Shown: piece by piece, positions 1 through 6,757 of the stretch | Position numbering within the stretch: position 1 is the first letter of the stretch | Layout: every line of letters starts with the position of its first letter | Assembly: GCF_000313135.1 (NCBI RefSeq) | Contig: NW_004457437.1 | Span: forward strand, 101,634 to 115,103 | DNA length: 13,470 bases | Direction of reading: 5' to 3' | Source: Acanthamoeba castellanii str. Neff | Lineage: Eukaryota; Discosea; Longamoebia; Acanthamoebidae | Notes under the pieces: model-generated | The model's input: only the letters and a program-made list of their open reading frames with translations | The model's database searches: none | Told to the model about the DNA's origin: nothing | Position numbers and translations under genes: made by a program

Positions 1-372
1 CAGAGCCGCGCCCGTCGTGGCCTCCTTGTCCTCGGCGGCGCCCACCACGCTCTCGCGCAGAAGGCGGGCCAGGGCCTCCGCGACTGAACTGGCCGAGGCG
101 CCCTGGGCAAGGGCCTCAGCGCGCCACTTGGCGACAATGGTCGGGTCAGCCACCTTGCGCGCCCACTCGGGCTTGGCCCGCAGAGCAGTCACGATACCGC
201 GCACGTCGGCCTCCACCGGCGCCTTGGCCTCCCCCTCGTCGCGGTCGGATTGCGCTGTGCGGGTCCGCTTGTGGTCGGGCGACTTGGCGACATCGTCCGC
301 CGCGCCGGCGTCGGGTGACACCACCTGCCCCAATTCGCCGTCTGCGTTGCTTTGTCTGCGCGTCCTCTTCAT
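1..372 (-). CDS. N-terminal part of a DUF4246-like protein (partial, runs off left edge)
   Basis: An open frame of exactly 124 codons starts at the ATG complementary to 370-372 and runs off the left edge without a stop. Third codon positions are almost all G or C, as in the clear genes nearby, and the opposite-strand reading frame here is not protein-like. The first 50 residues are charged and low in complexity (starting MKRTRRQSN, with a KRTR patch). The segment at about residues 67-88, with KPEWARKV followed by DPTIVAKWRAEAL, resembles the 'KPxWxxKVxDxxIVxKWRxEA' segment I associate with DUF4246 proteins of fungi and amoebae, whose function is unknown. The family call rests on that short stretch only. 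Introns beyond the window edge cannot be excluded. Being the minus-strand gene to the left of the LRR gene, it is transcribed in the same direction as that gene. Confidence 0.55.
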   Translation of the reverse strand, partial: MKRTRRQSNADGELGQVVSPDAGAADDVAKSPDHKRTRTAQSDRDEGEAKAPVEADVRGIVTALRAKPEWARKVADPTIVAKWRAEALAQGASASSVAEALARLLRESVVGAAEDKEATTGAAL

Positions 373-657
373 GTGTTGGGCGTTGTTTGTTTTGCTCGTG
401 GTCTTGTCACACTGCTTTTAAACCACCACAAATTATTTTAGAAGAACATTTTCTATTTCGCCTTGCAGTGAAGCTGCGCAATTTTGGCCCACAGCTGCTG
501 TGTTCAGTTTGTTTGAATTACTACTCTTTAACAGAGTTCCAAATACCACTTAAAAGTAGTGTTGTGCTGCTTCTGTGCCTCATTCTTGTGATATAGGTGG
601 CTCTTGAGCCCCACACATGGAGTTCACCAACTTGTGCTCATTTTATCTTGTAAAAAG
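373..657. other. Intergenic region between two minus-strand genes
   Basis: This 285-bp stretch is clearly AT-richer than the genes on either side. By position it holds the 3' untranslated region of the LRR gene (to its right) and the promoter and 5' untranslated region of the DUF4246-like gene (to its left). I see no perfect AATAAA on the minus strand. The nearest A-rich element past the LRR stop is GATAAAAT, opposite about 642-649. The open frame on the plus strand here has no GC bias at third positions and I do not believe it. Confidence 0.5.
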
Positions 658-2133
658 TTAAATATCCTCATCATGGAGCACACCTTCATCTATGTGGAGC
701 TCCTTGAGCTTGGGCAGAGAGTGTAAGCAGTAGGGGACACTCTTGAGGTGGTTCTCTCTCAGTTCCAGGAACAAAAGTTTCTGAAGGCCTGTGGCAATAG
801 AATTCTGTGTGAGTGGGTGTATGGATAACAAGCAAGCAAAGCATACCTCCATCCAAAGCAGTAGGAAGGTGGGCTATTTGGTTGTTGTTGAGGTAGAGCA
901 GCTCAAGGAATTTTAGTTGAGTGAGTGCCACTGGCACTGATGTTAACTTGTTTCCTAGAAGTAGTTGGTGAGAGAAAACACTTTGATTGAATGTGTTGTG
1001 GGGGCTACCAATCAAGTAAAGCTTGTTGAGGTTCTTGAGATGGCCTATCTCTGGAGGGATGTTGGGCAGCTGGTTATCATTCAAGAACAGTTCATCCAGT
1101 GTCTCACCCAGACTGCAGATCTGGGCACAGGGATTGTAAGGGTGAGTTTCACTTGACACCACATGGCAGACACAAGCCACACCTACCTCAATTGGAAACT
1201 CAGAAAAGTTGTTGTGGTTGAGGTAGAGCTTTTCAATTGCTTGCCAGCCCTGTCCAATCCCCTCAGGCAGCTGCTCCAGCTGGTTGTTGTTGCAGTAGAA
1301 CTTGACCAGCTTGCACCAGTTGGCAGCACTGCACATGCACACAGGTTGAGCACAGCCCCTCCTCAATGAAACAACAGGCAAAATACCTGTTGGGCAGGGA
1401 TTGAAGTTGGTTGTCGTTGGCGTAGAAGAGGCTCAGGGATGCGAGTTGGCCCATCTCCTCGGGCAGCTCCTCCAACTCATTTCCGTTCACATGCAGCGTC
1501 TGTTCTCATATCAGTGCATGCGTGCGCGTGTGCGTGTGCGGCGGTGCGTGTGCGGCGGTGCGTGCATTGTAGATATTGCTGTGAACCTTGAGTGCCTGAC
1601 AGTTGCCGATTGTGGAGGGAAGAGCCCGCAGCCGGTTGTTGTTAAGATGGAGGACGGAGAGCTGCGTGCAGCCGGAGAACAGTTCCGAGGGAAGCGACTC
1701 GAGGTGGTTGTCGTTGAGGTTGAGCTCCTGCAGCTTCGTCAGGCCGCCCACTTCGGCCGGGAGCAAGGCCAGCGCATTGGCGCTCACGCAGAGGAACTGC
1801 ACGTCGCGCCACCAGCCGCCCGGGCCGATCACCGTCGGGAGCCGCGTCAGGCCGTTCGTCTGCAGCATCACCTCTTGGGCGTCCCGCCCCACCTTCCCCG
1901 CCATCACCTGTTTTGTCGCACACGCACACGACGCTGAGCACCGTGGCCGAGGGAGTTAGAATATATTCCTTGGGGGGGGGGCTTACCGCGTCGAGGTCGA
2001 CGTCGGTGAGGCTGCAGGAGTCTAGCTTGAGCACGGCTACCCCAGCGCCCTTCTGCTTGCGCGCCTTCTTGTACTCTGCGAGGCGCCGCGCCACCGCCTC
2101 ATTCTTCGGCGCGCCTCCTTGCTGGTTGCCCAT
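658..2133 (-). CDS. Leucine-rich repeat protein, 357 aa, possibly N-myristoylated
   Basis: Seven exons on the minus strand join without a phase error: 1987-2133, 1587-1907, 1387-1499, 1187-1328, 1009-1120, 847-954 and 658-788. The six introns are 54-87 nt and GT-AG. The product is 357 residues. From about residue 33 to the C-terminus it is built from some 13 leucine-rich repeats of the LxxLxLxxNxLxxLP type, for example LQELNLNDNHLESLP at 108-122 and LSVLHLNNNRLRALP at 132-146. There is no kinase, GTPase or transmembrane segment, so it is probably a cytoplasmic or membrane-anchored binding scaffold. The N-terminus MGNQQG places Gly at position 2 and is a plausible N-myristoylation signal, followed by a basic helix (RRLAEYKKARKQK). 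Short LRR proteins beginning MGN, such as LRRC57, are comparable, but I do not claim orthology. It is divergently transcribed from the protease gene. The second intron is rich in GTGTGCG repeats. Confidence 0.9.
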
Positions 2134-2557
2134 CTTGTTAGTTTATTTTATTGGTTGGTGGATTAATTTTGATATTCTTTTTTCAGGTTGAAATAATCCT
2201 ACTCTTTTCGTTTTTATTTGGATGTAAATGAATGGAATGCACAACATGCGAAAGGTAAGGTATGGCTGGCCACAGCCCCAGCTTGAGCCTGAGGGGCCAG
2301 CCATGGTCACCAAAAAAGAGGAGAATGGGGGGGAGCGATTGAGTGGCCAAGAAAGCGCCCCAAAATGCAGCGAAGAACACACGACACGGTCCCCAGACGG
2401 AGCAAAGCTGTCACCGGTGAGAGGGCGCACCATAGCCACGCGGTGATTGTGTGCCGTGGGTGAACCCGACGCGGAGAGGCCAGCCACTCGCCCCATGGAG
2501 CTCTGAACGAGCAACACTGACGCCCTACCGCACACACTTCCCATCCGACACTACACA
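2134..2557. promoter_or_regulatory. Divergent intergenic region with repeated GGCCAGCCA motif
   Basis: This 424-bp region separates the start codons of the LRR gene (minus strand) and the protease gene (plus strand), so it must hold both promoters. The part next to the LRR start is AT-rich, with ATTTTATTGG-like sequence, and the part next to the protease is GC-rich. A 10-bp perfect inverted repeat, ATGGCTGGCC at 2262-2271 and GGCCAGCCAT at 2295-2304, could form a hairpin with a 23-nt loop. The core GGCCAGCCA occurs again at 2478-2486. No convincing TATA box is placed close to either start. The regulatory role is inferred from position and repetition only. Confidence 0.4.
2262..2304. repeat. 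10-bp inverted repeat (ATGGCTGGCC ... GGCCAGCCAT)
   Basis: The two arms, 2262-2271 and 2295-2304, are perfect reverse complements separated by 23 nt. They lie between the divergent LRR and protease genes. A third copy of the core lies at 2478-2486, so this may be a bound motif rather than a functional hairpin. Confidence 0.6.
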
Positions 2558-4468
2558 ATGCAACGAGCCTCCTGTCTCTTCCTCTTCTTCGTCCTCTTTG
2601 CCCAAGCCGCATGGGGATTTCGTACACGTGCGTGCCGTCAACGCACACACTCACCGCACACACGCAATACGTAGGAACGCACGCGCACGCTAACTGTTGG
2701 TTTGGGCTCTTCAGAGCTGGCCCCGCTGCACGTGGCTGCCGATCCTTCCCAGAGAGTCGAGGGCGAGTACCTCGTCCTCCTACGCGAGGGCCTTAGCCGA
2801 CCCCTCTGTGCGCACCACCACCACCACCTCCCGACAGCCTAGCAGTGCGTTAGGAGTGTTGCGTGGGCAATGGTGGCTGACCACAGGGCTTCACCGGTCA
2901 GTCGAGACGCAGGTGGCGAGCCTGCGCGCGGCCCTGTACGCCGCGGCTGACGGCAGTGAGCTGAAGCACGTGTTCGCCATCGGTCCCGACTTTCGCGCTT
3001 TGCACCTCAAACTCAGCCCCAGGTATAAAATGCCACGCACACACGCACACACGCATGCACACACAGCACGCACACGCACACACGCACACGCACACGCAAG
3101 CACACGCACACAATGACACCAGGGCTCTATGTTCACACCAACTGCCGTTATTGTTGTAGGCTTCTCGACATGGTGAGGCGACATCCCGATGTGGCTCTCG
3201 TTGAAGAGAACCAGGTGGTTCGCACGAGCGAAACCTGTCGACAACAGAAGGACGTCCCTTGGGTACGTGTGTGCCAACCCCGACTCCGTCGTGCCATGGT
3301 ATCACACTTATTTACACGTCACTATAGAATCTGGGTCGCATTGACACGCATGAGCTGGCGCGGGTGGACGACGACTACTCGTACGGCTTTACCGGCCGGG
3401 GTGTTGACGTCTTCATCATCGACACGTATGTCAAGCCTTTGGAACTAACTTTGTTTATTTTGAGTCGGGTCCTGACCATCCTTGTCCTGCACGCACACAG
3501 GGGCATCTTGACGAGCCACGTCGAGTTCGGAGGCAGAGCCGAGTGGGGCGCCAACTTTGGCGACCAGAGCGACTTTGATTGCAACGGCCATGGCACGCAT
3601 GTCGCGGGCATCGTGGCCGGCCATCGCTATGGCGTAGCCAAGAACGCCACCGTCATCGCCGTAAACCGACCCTCCACCACCAAACGCACTCACAACCTGC
3701 GCTCGTGATGCCCATAGCTTCTTCCTGTCTCTTTCTGCCTTGCACAGGTTAAGGTGCTGGGCTGCGCTGGCGCGGGCTCGTGGGACGCCGTGATCTCCGG
3801 CGTGCAGTGGACCGCGGAGCAGGCCAAGAAGCGCGGCAGGCCCGCGGTGGCCAACATGTCCCTTAGCGGCGGCAAGAGTCCAACCGCCAACGCCGCCGTA
3901 GCCGGTACCCGCGCCATCTGTCCCGGTGACCACCTACAGACTTGAATCATCTCAACTCTGTCCCCCCTCAGCGGCGGTGGCCCTGGGCGTGACAATCAGC
4001 GTAGCGGCGGGCAACGAGTTCTCAGACGCGTGCACCAGGTCGCCGGCCATGGTACCCACCGTGCTCACCGTGGCCGCCACCTACGTGGCCGACGAGAACG
4101 AGACGGCGACGGCAACCACGGTCCGGCGGGACCGGCGCGCCGACTTCTCCAACTACGGCACCTGCGTGAACATCGCGGCGCCGGGCAAGGACATCCGATC
4201 GGCGTGGATCAACGACGGCGGCGGCAAGCCGGATGCCACCTACTACACCCTGTCGGGCACGTCGATGGCCAGCCCGCACGTGGCTGGCGTGGCGGCGCTG
4301 GTCCTGAGCCGGTTCCCGGAGGAGCAGTTGACGCCGCGCGAGGTGGGCGCGTACCTCCGCAAGCACGCCACGAACGGGGTGATCGACCTTGCGTGTGAGG
4401 AGGCCGCCCCGGACGACGAGCCGGCATGCCGCGCCACCCCAAACAAGCTCCTGTTCACCAACTGCTAA
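2558..4468 (+). CDS. Secreted subtilisin-like serine protease (S8A, proteinase K type) with I9 propeptide, 435 aa
   Basis: Eight exons join in phase: 2558-2621, 2715-2807, 2887-3022, 3160-3262, 3328-3425, 3501-3660, 3748-3904 and 3972-4468 (stop TAA), giving 435 residues. Residues 1-20 ([20 protein letters not shown]) are a signal peptide. Residues about 38-118 form an inhibitor I9-like propeptide ending near [12 protein letters not shown], which would fold the enzyme and be cleaved off. The peptidase domain has the full catalytic set: Asp164 in FIIDTG, His195 in NGHGTHVAG, the oxyanion Asn285 in VAAGNE and Ser368 in [11 protein letters not shown]. The ISGVQW and NMSLSGG segments are typical of proteinase K-like enzymes. 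It should be an extracellular or vacuolar endopeptidase. Length and layout are normal for the family, with no C-terminal extra domain. Similar secreted subtilisins are known from Acanthamoeba. The third intron holds a CA-rich microsatellite. Confidence 0.95.
3034..3112. repeat. CA/CACG microsatellite in a protease intron
   Basis: About 80 bp of imperfect (CA)n interrupted by CG, lying wholly inside the third intron of the protease gene (3023-3159). It explains why that intron is the longest of the gene. Confidence 0.85.
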
Positions 4469-4531
4469 CAAACACGATTTGGTACCACTGACCTTTGTGG
4501 AACAACCACTTTTGCATGGATGTGTCGGCAA

Positions 4532-4604
4532 TCCTCGGTAGCTTAGTTGGTAGAGCGCACGGCTGTTAACCGTGAGGTCGCAGGTTCGAACCCTGCCCGG
4601 GGAG
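4532..4604 (+). tRNA. trnN: tRNA-Asn (anticodon GTT)
   Basis: The 73 nt fold into a full cloverleaf. The acceptor stem pairs TCCTCGG with CCGGGGA, including one U-G pair. The D-arm holds the A-box TAGCTTAGTTGG, the anticodon stem is CACGG/CCGTG around loop CTGTTAA with anticodon GTT, and the T-arm GCAGG-TTCGAAC-CCTGC holds the B-box. The discriminator base is G. There is no intron and no encoded CCA, as expected for a eukaryotic nuclear gene. A TTTT run follows at 4612-4615 as the Pol III stop. An identical copy lies on the opposite strand at 5554-5626. Confidence 0.97.
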
Positions 4605-4611
4605 CTCTCCC

Positions 4612-4615
4612 TTTT
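4612..4615 (+). terminator. Pol III terminator of the first tRNA-Asn gene
   Basis: A run of four T starts 8 nt past the mature tRNA 3' end, the usual RNA polymerase III termination signal. Confidence 0.7.
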
Positions 4616-5219
4616 CACTCAGCAGTGATCAAGTTTGTTGGCAGGGGTTACGCAGCAGGGAGCATGTAGCCAATGAACTTGCAGTCATTTGAAATGAGAG
4701 GTCACAAATGACTGTGGAATTTTTGTTGTGCTAAAATCATGAGATTGGACATTTTTGATTTACAGGGCAGTTTTGAAGATTTAGATTGCATGTGTGATTT
4801 TGACATGCTAGACTGCTTATAAGTCACATTGAGGGACTGGAGAATAAAATGATTTCATAAAAACTTGGTATTTGTGGAGTTAAAAGTGATTTTATCAGTG
4901 TGGAATGGAGTGTAATTTTAACTTCAGGAATAGGACCAAAAAAATGTGCATAGTCATTGTGTACATGTATGTGATAAAGTAAGTGTACCAAAACATGTAC
5001 ATGATAGGAAATTGGTCATTCCAGACCTTGACTGATGGCCCAGTTACAGCATCATATCTCTCATTACTACTGATGATGCATGTGGCTGGTTCCTACACAT
5101 GCTGAGCTTCTGTCAGCAGTGCACCCTTGGCCTCCCATTCCAGGGTAAGCCCCTTGTGCCCACCCTCTGCCTGGCCACTGCACCACCCTCTGTTGTCCAG
5201 CAGCACCAGTGGGAAGTGG

Positions 5220-5266
5220 CAACCAGTGCAGATGCCCCACATGCAACCAGTGCAGATGCCCCACAT
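5220..5266. repeat. 24-bp direct tandem duplication
   Basis: The unit beginning CAACCAGTGCAGATGCC occurs twice head to tail (5220-5243 and 5244-5266), with identity over 23 positions. It lies in the spacer between the tRNA genes and is not part of a gene. Confidence 0.85.
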
Positions 5267-5544
5267 CTCCCTGTGCTGTAGCCATGGGCACTGAAAGACA
5301 CCCCACACACTCTCCCCACACAATAGCTGTGGGCACCAGAAGATGGTCCAGTCACAGTCTCCCACACAACTGGTGCCCTGTGCCCAAAAAGGTGACCCCT
5401 CCTTCTCCTCCATCACCTTCCTCACCATGTGCCTTTTGGCACTCCTTCTTTGTCTCTCCCTGCTGCCATTGGGGTTCAGGAAACTTACTAAAAGTTGTGT
5501 TGCACAACTTCAGCCACCAGCCACTTGACTTCCGTTGAAACAAG

Positions 5545-5548
5545 AAAA
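5545..5548 (-). terminator. Pol III terminator of the second tRNA-Asn gene
   Basis: On the minus strand a TTTT run follows the tRNA 3' end after the bases CTTTC. It corresponds to AAAA at 5545-5548 on the plus strand. Confidence 0.7.
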
Positions 5549-5553
5549 GAAAG

Positions 5554-5626
5554 CTCCCCGGGCAGGGTTCGAACCTGCGACCTCACGGTTAACAGCCGTG
5601 CGCTCTACCAACTAAGCTACCGAGGA
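5554..5626 (-). tRNA. trnN: tRNA-Asn (anticodon GTT), inverted identical copy
   Basis: This is the exact reverse complement of the tRNA at 4532-4604 over all 73 nt, with the same anticodon GTT, internal A and B boxes and discriminator G. The two genes converge, their 3' ends facing each other across the spacer. Identity extends only about 2 nt past each end, so the repeat is the tRNA gene itself and not a larger duplicated block. Its 5' end lies 157 bp from the start codon of the deaminase gene. Confidence 0.97.
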
Positions 5627-5782
5627 TTAATTGCTTTCAGTTGGGAGATGGCTACTGTTTCAATCGAGAGGTCAGTTTCGCTGATCAGTGAAGCTCCCGG
5701 ATCGGTGACGGAGGACCCAAGAGAATGTCCTGATCTTACGCTTTCTACATTGCACACATCTGAAATCGTTATTAATTGATCC

Positions 5783-6651
5783 ATGAATCGCATAGACAAG
5801 TTTTTCAGCCTCGCTGCAGAGGAGGCGAAGCAGAGCGACATGCACTACAAGCACGGGGCTGTGATCGTCAAGGGCGGTCACGTCGTGGCAAAGGGCCACA
5901 ACTCTCGTCGCAGCAGGGTGGAGGGCGAGAACTATTGGTACTGTTACAATCTCCTCCACAAATTTACAACATTTTAATCGCCTCCCCCCCAGCTCCACCC
6001 ACGCCGAAATGAACTCCCTGTATCGTTTTGAAGCGGGCTCTGAACCCAAAGAAGGGCAACAACAAGAACAAGAAGAAGAACGCCAATAAGCACCGGTACC
6101 ACTTACATCTCTTCTTTTCTCTCTACGTGAAGAACAAAAACTCACTGTCGCTGATCCACAGACTCAAGCGGGTGAAGGGGTGCGACATATACGTGGTACG
6201 GTTGGACGGGGCGGGTCTGGGCGAGTCCCGGCCCTGCCACCTCTGTCTCGAGTGGCTCCGCGCGTGCGGAGTCAAGCGCGTGTTCTACAGCGTGCGACCG
6301 CAGCAGCAGGCCGCTGCGGCAGCTCAGCCAGTTGGCGACGACGATGGGTCTCCTCCTGTCGCCGCTGCAGGCGCCGTGCGCTGGGTGAAGCAGGTGCGTT
6401 GCATGCACACATGACATGCTACAGAGAGCTTGAGCTGACCGGTGCGCAATCCGTACCAGACCCTCGAGGCGCTGTGTGCCGAAACACAGTACGTCACCTT
6501 GTCCGAGCGTTTCCTCAGCAGCCGTGCCACCAACGTACATTCTTCTTCCATTTCCTCCGTTACGCGCTCATGTCATTGTCTCATCGTCACCATCGTCTCT
6601 CTCTCACACACACAGGGCCGTTGGCATGAGCCGCCAAACCACAACCACTAG
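5783..6651 (+). CDS. CMP/dCMP-type zinc-dependent deaminase, ~199 aa, with one apparent frameshift
   Basis: Exons are 5783-5937, 5993-6095, 6162-6393, 6460-6534 and 6616-6651 (stop TAG). Exon 1 encodes HGAVIVKGGHVVAKGHN, the substrate-pocket strand of the cytidine deaminase fold. The zinc site is split: CSTHAEMNSLYR straddles the first junction (ligand His55, proton shuttle Glu57), and RPCHLCLEW in exon 3 gives Cys111 and Cys114. The family deaminates cytosine nucleosides, nucleotides or nucleic-acid bases; the substrate cannot be told here. Between the two motifs lies a Lys/Asn-rich insert (KKGNNKNKKKNANKH) that lengthens the usual spacing, and an Ala/Gln-rich stretch follows the fold. Exon 2 is 103 nt where 102 or 105 is needed: the frame carrying HAEM and the frame carrying the Lys/Asn insert meet at TTTT near 6023-6026. 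This is a one-base break, most likely a homopolymer error. An AATAAA lies 25 nt past the stop. Confidence 0.82.
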
Positions 6652-6675
6652 TTGCCACCCCATCAACACTCACCC

Positions 6676-6681
6676 AATAAA
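6676..6681 (+). promoter_or_regulatory. Poly(A) signal of the deaminase gene
   Basis: A perfect AATAAA lies 25 nt downstream of the deaminase stop codon and before the 3' end of the convergent xylanase gene at 6758. Confidence 0.6.
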
Positions 6682-6757
6682 GCAGCAGACTTTGTTCAAG
6701 AACGTCAGTTCATTGGCCTCGCCATACATGATCACGTAACCAATCACCCGCAACCAA

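Larger units (their letters stand above)
4605..5553. other. Gene-free spacer between two inverted tRNA-Asn genes
   Basis: These 949 bp contain no exon I can support. The left half (to about 5040) is AT-rich, with several TGTGAT and ACATGTA-like words and an AATAAA at 4843-4848. The right half is richer in C and CA, with a 24-bp tandem duplication at 5220-5266. Open frames on either strand lack GC bias at third positions, have no recognisable motif and overlap one another. The base composition differs sharply from the flanking genes. Its origin is unknown; an old insertion or simply neutral intergenic DNA are both possible. Confidence 0.55.

Noticed and set aside
17..421. Ala/Arg-rich 134-codon plus-strand frame
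   Set aside because: The minus strand carries the better coding signal, with the DUF4246-like motif and G/C third positions. This frame is its shadow.
3034..3112. CRISPR-like or regulatory repeat array
   Set aside because: It is a simple CA-rich microsatellite with no spacers, inside an intron of a eukaryotic gene.
4532..4618. Open frame reading SPGRVRTCDLTVNSRALYQL, seen opposite the first tRNA and again at 5554-5626
   Set aside because: It is the antisense translation of the tRNA-Asn gene, a well-known false protein, and appears twice only because the tRNA is duplicated.
5066..5110. C/D box snoRNA suggested by TGATGA followed by CTGA
   Set aside because: The boxes are only about 30 nt apart, with no flanking terminal stem and no D' or C' pair.
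5209..5538. 109-codon frame with several cysteines in the tRNA spacer
   Set aside because: The cysteines come from the 24-bp tandem duplication, third positions show no G/C bias, and there is no motif or splice pattern.
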